Positions 25,501 through 39,600 are shown, counted from the first letter of the stretch. The stretch is DNA of 64,000 bases from Formicarius rufipectus (GCA_013399695.1 VXAU01003525.1:164684-228683), one strand, 5' to 3'. A program made the numbers and translations. The notes: generated by a model not told the origin, from the sequence alone.

Positions 25501-26071
25501 AAATGATCAGACCGCCTCAGTCTAATGTTTTGCTAGTGGGTTAATTAAAACACATTTTCAGTGCCAAAGGTGAAGAGATTAGATCTGTGGTAAAAGCAGC
25601 CCAACAAACAATATAGCCAAAAGTGTGTATTTGCATATGAGTTGTTAATACCACGTGATGTTGTTTCCATTTTTGTTGTCCCCAATGAGGTCCTTGTGTG
25701 TGCTCTGGAGCCAAGGGCTGGGCTGGAGCAAGTGGCTGATCCTATGGAGGCTTTGCCAGTGGGTTCAAAGTTGCTGGGTTAAGCTTCAGACAGAAGTGTT
25801 AGGTCTTATTCCTGCTTTCTTGCTGTAACAATTTTTTTTTCTCTAACTGTGGAAGCCTCTGCAGCTCCTGAACAACTGACTGACCATCTCTAGAAGCTTT
25901 GAATCCTGGTCACCTGTGGTACACTGCTCTGACAGTCTTTAAAAATTGGCTCCTGAAGTAGTCTGAAATGGGAAGTGATGATATAAGCCATGTCTGCAGC
26001 CTTTTTCATGGATCTAAAGAGTATTGGTCACTGCATTTTCTAGTGAGATTATTGAAAAAATAACGAAGCAA
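22600..26071. other. Unique non-coding DNA
   Basis: No gene is supported. A near-perfect hairpin lies at 24071-24097 and is listed separately. The 25.5-25.66 kb part has a CNE-like look (an octamer-type ATTTGCATATG, GGTTAATTAAAAC, CACGTG), but this is only an impression. No repeat family is recognised. Confidence 0.5.
24071..24097. repeat. Short inverted repeat with one bulged base
   Basis: CTTTTGCATTT (24071-24081) pairs with AAATGGCAAAAG (24086-24097) around a CAAT loop, with one unpaired base. The left arm includes TTTTGCATTT, close to an octamer or C/EBP-like word. It could be a dimeric protein-binding site or a small RNA hairpin. It is too short to resemble a microRNA precursor. Confidence 0.6.
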
Positions 26072-26085
26072 ATAGATAGATAGAT

Positions 26086-26163
<78 letters not shown>
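26072..26163. repeat. (GATA)n microsatellite
   Basis: About 90 bases of tandem GATA (plus strand ATAGATAG...), with one short interruption near 26084-26087 (TAGATGATAG). After the interruption the array is essentially perfect for more than 18 units, which predicts high length polymorphism. The minus-strand open frames reading Tyr-Leu-Ser-Ile repeats through it are artefacts of the array. Confidence 0.97.
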
Positions 26164-29100
26164 CAAACAACCAGGCAGGAAAAGATGATGAGTGAAAAGA
26201 CAGATCATGCAACAGGGAAACCCCAAGAGACTGTGTGTGTTTCAACATTCAGGACTCTCTCAGCAATCAGCTGCATGGGCTGTTGCTGGGTGGCAACACC
26301 GAGGGAATTCAGGCAGGGAGCATGAACCCTGCTGTGACTGGAACACAGGGACAGTCCTGGCTGTTTGCTTGAACATCACCATCAGCTCTAGCCACGACAG
26401 AAAAACTGCTTGGTCACTAGCAGAGGAGGTGGAGAACACTAGACTCTGAAAGACTCTAAGACAGAATTAGCTATCACAGCTTCTGCTCTCTCAGTAAATG
26501 TGAGAGTGTTGCTGGCAGGAAAAAGCACTCTGTCATTCCAGAATGGCTCTCCCATCACAGCAATCTTTTATTGATTTTTGTGAACTATTAACCCACTCTT
26601 TTCAGGAATTCAGTGATGGATGGTGATCTGGGTTCATTCTGCTTCTCTGATGAAACCTGATGAGAAAGATGCTGGGCAATGACTTGCCCAGGGCTCAGTG
26701 CAGTGTGAGCCACCTCTTCCAGGTGTGAGCCATCCCACCTTGTATGATGTGATCTGAACTGTGATCACCTTTGTGTGGCTTGGGAAGACCTCCCTCCTCT
26801 GTGCTTATCCTCTGCAAAGCCCTCCTCATTTTCCCTTTGACATTTATTTAGTTTTTAAAGAGAAATTTCTAAATATAATATTTTTTTCCTATTTAGGAAG
26901 ATTTAATCTCAACCCATGGACAAGGGGAAAGCAGTCAGGAGAGGAGAGAAGGGTGAGTGAGGGAAGGCAAGTGTACCCTTTAAACCTAGGGCTTTTTTGT
27001 GCCAAGTCACTCATGTTGTCTGGCGGAAGTGTAACTTTCATGCTTTGCTTCCCTCAGTGTTGGGCAATCCATCCTGAAGACACTGCAAACACGTTTTGCC
27101 CATGCTTGCACTCTCACTAGTTTTCCTGATCCTCGTGGTTGTATATTAATGGTGGTATCTTCTCTGCACAGATGAGTTGCTGTTTGTTTGGTTTTGTTTG
27201 CTTCTGGGGCAGAACAACAAGCAGAACGATCTGCAAAGCAGGGGCAGGTTTCCTGGTGCAAGGGGTCAGGCACAGGGAGGAAGGGAGAAGTGGAGGGCAG
27301 GGGCAGGGAAGCAAAGGGCACAGTCGCTTCCCCATTAGCTGCAGCACTTCTGACATTTGCTCCACATCACATAGCAGGGACCAGCTGTGACACTGCCCTG
27401 TCTCCTCTCCTCAGCACTGAAGCTTTAACCCAGCTCTAAAAATATAGGGAACATGTTTTGTCAGAATGAGGAAACTTCTTGTGTTGGGAGCACATGTGAA
27501 AACAGAAGATGGCTTTCTGCACCAAAAAAGGCATTGCTAGAACAGCTTTCTGGGTGTGCTGCTGCTCTTAGAGGGTGCATTTCAGAAAAGAAATCTTGGG
27601 GTTAATTACCGTCCCCCTCCTTTTTATTTTTTTTTTTTTCATTTTCCCAACAAAGATAAAATTTCTGTCACTTCTGAAATGTTCACATTTATGAAATTGC
27701 CAAGCAACAACAGATACCACTCAAGAGAAATTGTTCATTACCTGAATGATTGCTCCATGGTGCAAATTGGCACAGTTTTGGAAGTTTCAAGAGCAGTGCT
27801 GATTTTCAATAGCTCCAACATTCTAATTGCAATGCATCACTACAAGTGCATCATCCACTATTAATTGCTTTTTCTCTAAAGATTGGAGAGGACCACCAGT
27901 ATGATCATGGAACTTTGAGCTGCTGGACAACACTGTACCGAATTCTGGCTTCAGTGGCACCAATTAGAATAATTTCCCACTCCAGACTTGCCAGATTGTC
28001 TTCTAGAGATCTCACGTAGACACATCCATATTTTTCCTTGGTGTCAGGGTATAACATGATTTATTAACAAGACTGGACAGAGCTGATGGTGCTCCTGGTC
28101 TGCCTTTGAGTCGATGGCAGCTGGTCCTGCTGCCAGGACTCTGTTTTCTTGCTGTTCTTGTTCACTTACATGAGGTTATAGGCTGGGACCCTGAATTATG
28201 AGAAAACACCTAAAAATGAGCCACAGCCCAATCCAAAGGCCATCACACACCTTCATAGCAGATCTTACACTGTTAAACCGTGGGAGGAAGGTTTGTCACG
28301 ACTCTGGCAGAGCTGAACTGTCTAGAGCTGACATCTCACTAAAAGACATCTCCATTAACTAAGGCCAGCAAGAGTCCCTGCCCTCTTTAATTCAGGCCTC
28401 TTCACTCTTTAAATGAGACGTTTACTGGAAGACTTTACAGGATTGCTTTCAGGATGCTGAGTGCAGAGAAAGAGTGTTGAGGGAAAAAGAGAAAATGGAA
28501 ATGTGAAAGGAGGCAGAAAGTCTGTTGTCGGTGGAGATCAGAGGGAGGTTAAGAGTGAAAAACAAAATCCTTTGTATCATGTGTACTTTTCTCCACAAAT
28601 CTCTATAGACATGATCTCAGAACGGATCCAAAATAAATAGAAATTATCTAGTCAGGTAAATCCCGAGAGGAAGTAACATTTAGAAATTTAATATTGTGCC
28701 TGTTAAGGATCTGACCTATTCCTTTTCCCCTGGTAAGTAAAAAAAGACTCATGATGATGATGATAAGGCTGAGAAATAGAGTTATAATTTCAGTGAGAGT
28801 GGAAACAACTTTTAGTCTGATGGGTTCTTTAAAATAAACCTCAGTGATAGCAGAAAAGACCAGTAAGAATTGCTGGACATGGGTGATAGATTTCCTTGTG
28901 TGTTTCCAGCATTGTACCCCATCTCCTCTCTCCAAGAACCAACCCTAAGGAGGAGCAAGTAGAACCAGGGTATTTCCACCTAAAGTTTAGTATCTGGTTG
29001 AGGTACTTAAGGTTTGCTGATTTTTCTAGACTTCTATTGCAGTCAGTAAAGAGACCAACCTTGGAAAATGTGATCCTGCCTGGGATATCTTATTTTTCTC

Positions 29101-30132
29101 CGTAGACCAGAGAAAGGGTCTAGGCTTCTGGTGTCATTAAACCAGGTATAATGAGTCTGGATACAAGTCAGCAGCAACAAAAGACCCAAACCTCAAATAT
29201 CCACGACTAAGCTTGAAACTTCTTCTGAGAAACTATTAAAAAGTGTGTGTAAATTCATTACAAATTCTGCTTGTATTCTCAACTACTTCTATTAGTTTCC
29301 CAGGAATACTGTAGCAAATTATTTTAATGAGAGGGAAGTCAGGGGAACATCTGGGGGTTTTATTGAAAGCAGGAGAATTCTATATGGCTTGAAAAAAAGA
29401 CTGAATAATTTTCTAGGAGATAAAGCTTTGTCAAATGTACTCATACATCAAAGTATGGGGAGGAAAGAACTTGCTGAAACCTCTGGCCTGTGCTGTTTAA
29501 GGATGTGGAATGAGTGAACTATTATCTCTTCTGGACTGAAAGTCTATTAACTGAAATCAAATTCTGAATTCTTACCTCTGAATATAATAATTCAGAAATC
29601 TAAAACTCTTCTAATCAATGACCTAAAAAAAGCAAACAAAAGTTATGTCACTAACAGAATCTGGTCACAATAACATAGATTACAAATGATTGTCATGAAC
29701 TGCTCAAGAGATTTCTTTTTTCACAAAGCATCTGTAGCTAATGATTTGAGCAGCATCCTAATCTGTGGGCAATTTATAAAGCAGAGAAAGCAGTGAAAGT
29801 CATTGATCAGTGTATGTAGTCTGCATTGTCAGAGATTGGCAAGAAGCTCCAGGAATGAGAACCACGTCCTGCTCACAGCTGGGAACAGTGGCCAGTGATG
29901 GTGTTTGACCAGTGCTGACCAGAGCAGGTGAAAAGGAACTTTGCAGCTGCAAACAGAATGGCTTTTCCCATGGGACTGATGGCCTTTGCAAGAGGACAGT
30001 GAGAAAACTCTGCTCTGTGACTGTGCTTGGGTCAGGCCTCGGGCAAGGGAAGGGCAATGGCTCAGTCCTGGCTGTGCAGTCAATCCTACTCTGCCACAGT
30101 GAACCTGTAACAACAACCCGCCCCAGAAGAGT
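26164..30132. other. Unique non-coding DNA
   Basis: No gene is supported. There is a short T tract near 27627-27640 and a purine-rich segment at 27270-27310 that nearly fits a G-quadruplex. The hairpin-like word GGGCAATGACTTGCCC lies near 26675. Open frames are short and unremarkable. Confidence 0.5.
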
Positions 30133-30159
30133 AATGGATTATCAGAAAGATAATCCATT
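30133..30159. promoter_or_regulatory. 11-bp perfect palindrome carrying paired GGATTA / TAATCC sites
   Basis: AATGGATTATC (30133-30143) and GATAATCCATT (30149-30159) are exact inverted copies around the five-base spacer AGAAA. Each arm contains TAATCC or its complement, the core bound by K50 homeodomain proteins of the OTX, CRX, PITX and GSC type. Each arm also contains a GATA or TATC word next to the core. This geometry suits a homodimer site. Function is inferred. Confidence 0.4.
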
Positions 30160-30418
30160 TTAAGAATGTTTAAGAAACTAGTGTTCATCTCCTGTACCAG
30201 CAGCCCTGAGTTCCATGTGGGAGAGGGTTTTTGAGGGGCAGCAAGTCACTGCTGGCCCCTCTTTGAGTGTGCATGCTGAGGACATCCTGTAACACAAGTC
30301 CACACGTTGCTCTTCAATTAACTTTCCATTTATGTCCTCCTGTACCTGACACATTCTGTTTGCATTAAGAATTAATATTTGCAAGACTAATGGAACCATC
30401 TTGGGCATCCAGGAAGAG

Positions 30419-30434
30419 AAAAAAAAAAAAAAAA
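30419..30434. repeat. Poly-A tract (16 bases)
   Basis: A run of A followed by a purine-rich stretch to about 30485 (AGATGGGAGAGAG, GGGAGGGAGGAAAAGAGAG). Low complexity. No retroposon body is recognised upstream. Confidence 0.9.
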
Positions 30435-31811
30435 GATGAAAAAGATGGGAGAGAGACCCCAAGGGAGGGAGGAAAAGAGAGAGAAAGTATGTAGTCCTTG
30501 AACAACTTCTTTCGTTCTCAGTAGAAGCAAGTGTTGTGTTCAGCAGCCATCTCAGTTAATTTATGTTGGACTGGTGACTATACATGGCTTATCTCTAGAA
30601 TTAGATGATCCCTCAGAGTTACTTAAAAAGAATAAAACACTCAGGCAAATTAAAAAAAAAAAATCATATTTTACTGAAATCCCATTAAACCGTCACACCC
30701 TCTTCTTTCTGGCACTATTTCCTTGGCAGAATAGTTGAGCCTGAAACTGCAACAAGAGGCATTAGTTTTCAGCTGAGCACCTTGCTTCCCCCATCTTCAT
30801 TATGCTCAGCTTTAGCCCCATTCAGACCCAACTGATACACACCCAAATTACAACTGGGAGCCTAATTTTGCATATCTATCACCTTTTACTGTACATGGTC
30901 CTTGCCATGTACAACATTTGCCTCAAGTCACTAGGATTCTCCATAGAAAAGTGTTTGCCTGGGTGCTACATTCAAGGCATTTTTGTTCTGCCTCACCAGG
31001 TAAATAAAATACACCCAGGAATAAGAACCAAAGCCAGCAGGTGGACAATATATGCAAGTAAACTCATTTATCCTTTCAAAAAGTGGGAGTTGCATGTGCA
31101 CTGCTCCTTGGACCTACTGCAACCACAGTCCAGGGAGAGAAGGACTTGGAAAGGGCCAAATTCATGCCAGAGAACAGCTTAGCAGTTGACTGTATAAACA
31201 GTTTTGTTCTAGTCCTGGGAACACTTCCAGACACGTTTGAATTTACTAATTTAAATGTAGCCTTGAAGTTCCAATGCTCACAATACCACTCCAACATTTC
31301 CCTTGTGAGCAAAGGAGAGGTCACGTGGGCAAGATCATAACCACATCACTTTAATAAAACAGACAGGAGAAACAAGCAATTATAAAAAAGCAAAACTTAC
31401 TTAACAGGATGGGAACTGGAACCCTTTTAGAGAATTGGTTTACATTTTCTGCATAGCAATGCAGTGTGTTCTTATTGCAGAGGGTTACAGTCTCTCCTAG
31501 TTAGGAGTGTGAGTGCAAAGCACATGTTCATCGCTGAAGTGTTGCCTAAAATCAGGCTATTATACTTTATTTTAATAAACAACATTCCTAGATGCATGAC
31601 AAGTCTTTAAAAATCATTATTAATATCAGGAAGTAATTCAGAATAAAAAAAGCCCTCTGGACCAATATATATTCCTAGGGTGGAGGCAAATGTGTAATCA
31701 GAAAGGTAAAAAGGAGGAAGAGTCTTAATAAGAGAGAAATCAAGCAAACCTGGAATTTGACTTAGGACCTGATTTTAATGATTTCCTCAAGGTCAGCTAC
31801 AAATTTTCTGC

Positions 31812-31852
31812 CTTTTTTTTTGTTTTGTTGTTTTGCCTTTTTTTTTTTTTTT
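31812..31852. repeat. T-rich low-complexity tract
   Basis: Runs of T interrupted by TTTTG units and one GCC. This is simple sequence of the same style as the tracts near 10.6 and 57.9 kb. Confidence 0.85.
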
Positions 31853-34800
31853 AATGCAGCAAATGTTTACATTTCCTGTGTCAGTCTAAGGGGTCCAAGT
31901 GAAAATGGAAAAACTGAACATTGTTGAGTGTAGGTTTTCACTGCATTTTCCATTTCTGCAGACAAGTCTAGATGCAAATATTTGTAGTCTGTAGAAGTAG
32001 TTTGGCAACCTAATTTATAAGCATTAATGGATAATTGTTAGTAATTAAATGTTTGATTACCCAACTGGGCCTACAGATCAGGTTGCTAGATTTCCATCTG
32101 CTAATAGCTGTGTGCATGGGGGATCCCAGGACTGGAAATGGGAGTGAAGACAGGGATTTACAAGATGCAACACTGAACATGCAAATATGAAGCTCAGTCT
32201 GCTGATCAGCTAGAAAACATGAGGCTTCATCTATGTATTCTGCTTGTAATTCTTTGCATTCCAGACTGCAGTGTAAATGTCTGCAGCTTTAAATATAATC
32301 CATTATATTAGAGATCAATGAATTAGATCAGTGTGTATTTGGAATTCCCTCTCTGCTTTTATAGACTGCAGGTAGGCATAGGTCACTTCTGCTCTTCAGT
32401 CCTACATAGCCTTCCCAAATTTAAATTTGCAGGTCACGTAAAGACAAAACCCTCTTCTGGATCTACCCCCACTCCTCTGGCAGATGAATCTCTGCACCCA
32501 TGGAAACTGGTGGAACTATCCTGGGAGTCAGGGAGGATGCAAAGCCTTTCCAGATGGGCAGCACTGCAGTGATGGTCACAAAGGAGTGCCCAGCAGTTTT
32601 CTGTTCAATGTCTGAATCTGAACTCTCCTTAAACAATGATGGCATATCAGTAATTTCTCTCACAGAGGCCATTAGTGGCATGACTACATGTAAAAAGACC
32701 TGGTGGAGCTGGCAGGGATTAAAGATTCCAGTCTCTGGTTCTCTTGTTGCCCTCAGTTCATAGGTGCCCATCCTAGGGAACAAATACAGCAGAAAAAGAG
32801 CCCAGAATTAAGTCAGTTTAAAATGGATTTAAATCAGTCTTTTGTTTGTCTACAGACATGGATATTATACAGTGATTTCCAGACCAGAGATTTGGCCTTT
32901 GTCAAGGGTTTAAGCAATTATCCTGAACAGCCTTGGATTCACAGGGTAACATTTTTAAAATAAACTTGGCTCATCTTTTGTGTATTTCCCCTGTGCCTCA
33001 GCTGAGCTGCCCTCACTGAGAGCTGCCTAGGTGAAATACAGAGCCAGAGAGATGAATAACACACTCTGCTACTGGACAATACCTATTACTCTTTGCATTT
33101 GAGAGCCCTGGTTGCAGTGAGATCCCATAGGAAACAGATGACTCCCTGCAGAGGCAGCAGCTCTCTAATACCCCCATCTTAAGAGGGAGGTCTTGTCACA
33201 TGGTGGGAGGATTCTTGAAGTCTGAAGGAAAGCAAGATTCTCATCCTTGGCAGCATGGGAGCAGCACAACTGCTCTACATCAATAAGTAATCTGATCATG
33301 AGAAGCAAAGGTTAATGACTAATCTGTTTACCTGAGCTTCATTAATCAAAGATTTACTAGAAGTCAGAATCCTATTGCTGCTCGGGCACAGGCAGCTTTG
33401 CTTCCAGGTTAAAAGAGACAACTGTGCAAATGGCAGGGACCATGTAACTCAACACAGAGCAATTTTCCCAGTGTGTGGATGACAAAGGGGAGCACCAAAG
33501 AGAAAAGGCTCTGATCAGGAGGGATTATGGCTGGGCTGTGTGGAGCAGAGGGAAAGCCTCAATCTTCAGTGATGTGAAGAAGAGTTTGACTATGCCTAGC
33601 AGCAATATCATCAACCATCTGAAATGATTATGGGGTGTTTTCATGTTGTGAAATATTATCTTGTTCTCCATGACAACTGACACCTCAATAACAGCACCTG
33701 CAAAGATTTAAAAGTTGCCAGAAGACTTCCAAAAACGTTATGCTAAATATCCAGATCAGGGATCTGGGAAACAGTTTGGATCACAGGGACCCAACCGCTG
33801 GAGAACTGGCCTGCCTCCCCTTTCCCTAGGAACTGATATGAGGCATTCTGTAAAATACATCTAATCTTAGATCTTTATGTCTGTTGTGATAATTAATGTC
33901 CACATTATGGTTCTAATTGCCCAGAGGTTAAAGGCACTAATGGAAAAATGAATAACAGCTTAGGCTCTTGGTGTTGGCTATTCCCTGTGCAACTTTGTTC
34001 GAATAGTTTTCTCTGTCCAGAACGACCAGAGTGACAGTCCAGTTTTCCCAGGGAAATCACTGGAGACAGAAAACTTTCTGATGGGCTCAGTTCTCCAGCT
34101 CAGAGTCACTCAACAGTTTCAGTTCCAGGGACTGAAAATGTGGACCTGAACAGAGCAAACCAGGTCAAGCCAACTTTTTCTTTCCTATGCAAAACTGATT
34201 CTTTAAATACAAGGGTCAGTAAAACCTTTTTATATGGGATTGTCACAGTGCCAACTGATGTGACAACAAAAAATATATGCAAACCTAGACATGGGTTAAA
34301 AAAATAAATAAGATTTGTGTTTTCCCCAACTAGAGAGTCCAGGGCTCTGTGGTGGTCTGAGGTCCCTTGTCTTGGTCTCTGGTTGTATCTCATGATTCTG
34401 CTATTGTTTGCAACGTGGTAGGCAACTGTACTGAGCAGTTAACTGAATTAACTGAATCGTTAATTCAACGATTTGTCAAGCTCAGGCTTTGCAGGTCCCG
34501 TGCTGTGCTCTGGGTCCTGCAGGCAGTCTGTGTAAGTTACACAGGGCTGTTGGGACAGAGAGCTACAGTGGGGCTCTGGGAAGTGGGAGACAGAGGAATC
34601 AAAGACCAGACCTATCCCAAGATGTAGCTGCAAAACCATCTACTCACCAGAATAAATTTTTTTAATGCCATGTGCTGTGAAGTAATTAATTAAGGGCTTA
34701 GTTATTATTTCTTTTTCATGACCTTACTTCTTCCACTCAAATATGAGGCTCAGAAGCTCTTCTGGTCTGTGTCTGCCTCACCCATATGTCTGGAGGCTCA

Positions 34801-35904
34801 GAGAGCTCCCAACCTCAACTGGAATGTGCAGCAATAGGGGATCAATATGGAAAGAGGAAGTGCATATATGCTACATTTAACACTTTAAAAGTATCTAAAA
34901 CATTTCCTAAGGTTCTGAACTTCCTCTTCTCCACCACACACCAGCCCACAGACCCGTGAAGGGCTGTTCTTATCAAGTGCAGCACCTCATTCTCTGAAGT
35001 GTTTTTCAACCACCAGCTTCTTATCACACAAAAACGAGAGAAAATGTTGGTTTGCAGAGGAAGATGTTGGCCAGGTGCTCCTGCTGCTTTATCTGTGCAC
35101 CAGGCATGGATGTCATTATCAGCACGTGGCAAACCTGGCATCACTGTTTGGCATCCCTCAAGTTCAGGAGGAACGATGTGACCTGACAAGGAAGACTCTG
35201 TTTTTAATAAAACATATTTTGGCTATGGGCAATGCTCCTCTTTCCCTGGAGGGAATTATCAGTTTCATGTGAAGCTGCTTTTTGCATGCGTGGCAGAGAA
35301 GCTGCAGAACGGCACAGGCTGGGAACTCCCTGTAAAGTGGGAAAAGATGTCTGTATAACCACAGAGGCACCTTTGCAACAGAAATTATTTTTAAAGGCAG
35401 AAGTTCTCATTTTAACATTGAAGCGTTTTGCTTAATTTTAGTCTCTTTCTCTCTTTTCTCTCTCTCCATATATATTTAATTTATATCTCAAAGAACACAG
35501 GAAACTAAACCGAGACCAATAAAAGTAGGGATTTATAATTAGATAAGCAATTGGAATTTGTTTTGAAGTGATTGATTCAAAATTAGTATGACCAGTACTT
35601 GGCTTTTTTTACTTGTGAATTTGTCCTTTAGGTTGCTAATGGAATACAATCAAATAAGGAAACCATATTTTTCTTAGTAAGAAGAAAAGATAGCAGGGTC
35701 TCTGTGCAAGAATCAGGGCTTTCTTTTATGAAGATAGAGTGGGAACTGCACAGGGGATGGACTTAAAGGAATCTTTGGAGGTGGCTGGCTGAGATTCTGT
35801 CCTGTTGATCATTTACCACCACTAGGCCTTAATTATATGGTTAATGACATGTAACAGAATTACATTCTTCACAGAAGTTTCTTTCTTCTTTGTGATTTAA
35901 ATCA

Positions 35905-35935
35905 AAATATATATACATATATATCTATATGTATC
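35905..35935. repeat. AT-alternating stretch
   Basis: Imperfect TA dinucleotides, with ATATATATACATATATATC followed by TATATG. This is easily melted simple sequence; a similar patch lies at 61454-61488. Confidence 0.8.
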
Positions 35936-36673
35936 TTCTTCCTCAGAGACAACAACATTATTGCTGGCAATAGGAGTTAATGAAAGATGCGGCAATCTTT
36001 GAAATCAATGTAGTTACATTGATTTATACTGGTGTAGGAATTGACCTTTGAGTTCAAAACAAATCTAATGATGTTGGAAGGAAAAAAAAAACTCTAATAA
36101 ATACACATAAGACAAAATTATCAGAAGTGTCTAAATGAATTAGCATGAAATGAGACTCCAGATTACTTTCCTATACTTCAAAATTTTAAAAAGAAATGCC
36201 TACCCTCCATCAGGTGAGAGACACCAGCAGGGACAACCAGCATAACAAAACCCCCAGCAGTTGGGGCAACTGTAAAGAACAAATAAAACACTCAAGCCTC
36301 TGCCCAGTGCAGTGTGGAACCAGCCTCTCTGTATTCTCCTGAAATTCACAGTGATTATTTGTACTAAATGAAACCTCTCTGCGGAGAAGAGCTACCCCCA
36401 GCCATCCTTTGGCTGAGCCTGGTGGGGAAGGTGCTCAGGGAGGGCATTCAGGAGCAGCAGGTTCCCAGGAGCTGATTATGGTCTGCATTCAGGGCATTTC
36501 TGGCAGCACTTGACGGCTCATAGGGAATTCGGAGCAGGGAGCGGTGTCTCGTCCCATGTTGTTCATCTCATGGATGCAATCAGTGGTATTATCCCTGAAA
36601 AGGGGCTGGAGAGCTGCAAGAGAAATGGGGAAATGATACTCCCATGGTGTTTCCTTAAAGTCTCTGCTGAGGG

Positions 36674-36695
36674 TTTATTTATTTATTTATTTATT
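36674..36695. repeat. (TTTA)n microsatellite
   Basis: Just over five TTTA units in perfect tandem. It is short and therefore probably of low polymorphism. Confidence 0.9.
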
Positions 36696-39600
36696 AAGTG
36701 CTCTTTTTCACTGCCAGCTTACAATGAACTTTCTTTCTGTCAAAGTGCCCAGAAGCAGGACTTGGTACCGGATTTTGTAGCCTGGCTGTGGGTGTTCACT
36801 CTCCTGCCATTGCCCATGTACTCATGTCACCCCAGTCCACAAATGGGAATTACATGCAGTCAAATCAACTTGACTGTTACCAAGCTTTTACTTTTTATAT
36901 ATATTAAAAAGACTTCCCATAGCTACTTCCCCATTCCATGATATTAAGGGAATCAGCCAAAGAATCAGCCGAGAATGCACTGATAATGCAATTACTACTA
37001 GATTGATATTTTTAAATGTACTGTTGTTGACAAAAAGCCCTCAGAAACCTGAAATGTTAATCTGTTTTTCTTTTGCAAATTGAGTACTGCCTGCTGTGTA
37101 CATCCCTTTATTACTGTAGGGTTGTTCATAAGCTCCAGGCTGTTGGCATTTATTTATTAAAAAAGAAAAATATCAAGAAACAGCACTGAAACATTTTTTT
37201 CAGTTGGTTTCCAAAACAAAAATAATTGGCAGATACAGGGCGAAAAAAACCCAAAATTTTGGCCAAAAGAGTATTGACAGACAAGAACAGAAGGAGCAGT
37301 GCCGGTACCCCCAGGGACGCAGAGTCAAAGAAACAAAGCTGACTTTCACAACTAGTTGTCTAGACAATCAAGAGGCTTTTTACAGATTGAGGCTTAGGTT
37401 TAATAAAGAGGCCAAACTGAGTCTGCATGAAGCTGCAAGAAATAAAAAGTGAAATTCCACCGAGTGGTGCAAGAGCAGTGGAATATGGTTTCAGAGACTA
37501 CAAAACATAATCTTTATGAAAATGGGCAGCTTTCCTAGCCAAAAGACACCTTCTAGTGTCATTTATCAACAGCTGCTTTGGAAACCTGAGATATGTTACA
37601 GTGGTCATTCATAGGAAGTTTTGCTGTCATTAATGACCAGATTTTTCCACTTGTTCATTTTGCTCCTTTGAAAACAAGAAGCTGCACTAGAATTCATTTT
37701 CTAACATTAAAGTTTGCAAGCCTATGTAGGTGGTTTAACCTGAGCATCCATGATTCTTTCTGTCAATATTTCTGAGCAGCATTTTTAGTAGAAGTTCCCC
37801 CAAACAGCTGTCCCATGGATGTGGAGTGAGGAAACATCTCAGGGAAAAGTGAACTGAAATTAAAACTGTAACCATCACTGCACCATTACACACCAAGAAC
37901 CTGAGTTCTTTAAAAAGAGGAGGAATAGATCAGCAGCAGCCATCTACTCATCCTGAGATTTAGGAGTGTTTGTCTTGAATTCTGCTGAACTCTGTTTCTG
38001 AATTATGCTTCTTTTCCTCTTATTCTGAAGTCTGCTTTCCCCCCCCTCTTTTGTTGAGAAAGTACTAATTTTCTTGAGGGACTGTGTTTTACTAGCGTGT
38101 CTCTTGAATTTCTTTTATTATAGTAGTCCTTTATATATATTAAAAAAACTTAGTGTTTTTTTTCTCTTTTTTTCCAAAATATGCAGAAAATTGTCTCTGC
38201 ATCATCTGGATAACTGAGCTCCAGCTTTGCAATTCCACCTGCATTTCACAGAGAGAAACTACTCAAATATGACACAGGACTTGAGTGCTACCTAATGGAA
38301 TATTTGTCAGATGACAAGAGGAAAGGCTGGATTGCACTTGGCTAGTGAATATATGGGGTTTAGTATTGTTATAAAGGACATACAACTGCTGTGCTCCTTC
38401 TTTGAGTCCACAGACCAGGTCTGCAGCCTGTGCTGGAGTTGTAGCACAGCCAGAATGAACCAAGTTTCTATTATAACTGGCAACCAGTGCCCTGGGAGAT
38501 CCATAGTTTTACAATTCCTTCAAACAAATCACATGCAAGACAAATAGGAAGAATAACTCAGAAGCACATCCCTATATCCATAAACTTCCATTTGGGCAGG
38601 AACAAATGTGGGCGTGGTTTCAAGGGAGTGTATTTCATGCCTTCTGCACTTGAGAGGCATGTGTTTTATTTTATTTATTTACTTCAGTATTTCCTCTGGG
38701 TCACTGAAATTTTGAAATCTAAGGCCAAGGTCAGTGGCTACAATGGGACTTGTTGCGGTCTTTGTAGGCAGGAGGTGGAAGGAGTGAATTGAATTCCCTA
38801 CTGACACCAGTATGATTTGGAAACAGCCAAGTCAAACAGAGTGCCAACCTTATGATGCGGGTTGGGAATCAACCAGGAAGACTGTCCTCAGAAATGGAAG
38901 CACAGAAAGTTCCTAAAACCAGATGCTTTACTCATTTTTTCCACTCTCACTGTAAACATTGGGTGCAAAGTTTGCTGCCAACCTGCGCACAAACCCATCC
39001 CGGCTTTGCTGGACCCACTACTTGTGTGTGTTCTTCTAATGCAAAGAGAAGAACACTTAAACAAGCACAGAACACGTTAAAGGTAAAGTACCAGTGATTT
39101 CTGGCTTGAAGAGGTCTCTCAATAATTTGAATATTTCGTCTAGTCTGATTTTTGCTGTTTCAAATTATTCTTCTCCCTTAGTCTCCCCATGGTTTCATAA
39201 CTTGGTAAATCTGATTTAGTGATTAGCCTTTGTGTCCTTCTAAAAAAGAAGGCCATGGACTTTCTGTCATCTTTTAGGGTAGCTGGTTCACTCACTATAA
39301 GCACAGCATGAAAGCATAGGATGAATTTGTACACCCCATGACTGCACTTCTGGGGAGCCGCCTGTCTTCAAGAACAAAAACAAAAGCTGTGTCCAACTGT
39401 ATGCAGAACCTGGACTCTGCTTCCCAAATATTATTCAGTAGCTGACAACCTTTGGCAAGTAAATATACCCTTTTTATACTGTGTTGAACATTTAAAAAGA
39501 GGTAATAAATAGATGATAGCTTAGAGGTGTGATTTATTTGTTTTATGAATCACAGAAGAGCCCATAACTCATAAAAGATTAAAGCTGAAGCAAGTTGCAT

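Larger units (their letters stand above)
30160..36673. other. Unique non-coding DNA
   Basis: No gene is supported. A run of A lies at 30419-30434, T-rich tracts at 31812-31852 and an AT-alternating stretch at 35905-35935. Open frames at 31076-31340, 32463-32783 and 34842-35189 are paired by frames on the opposite strand and have no recognised domain. Confidence 0.5.

Noticed and set aside
26006..26248. Minus-strand frame with Tyr-Leu-Ser-Ile repeats
   Set aside because: It is the translation of the GATA microsatellite.
27275..27308. G-rich run as a G-quadruplex
   Set aside because: One loop is 9 bases, beyond the usual limit of 7, so it does not meet the canonical rule.
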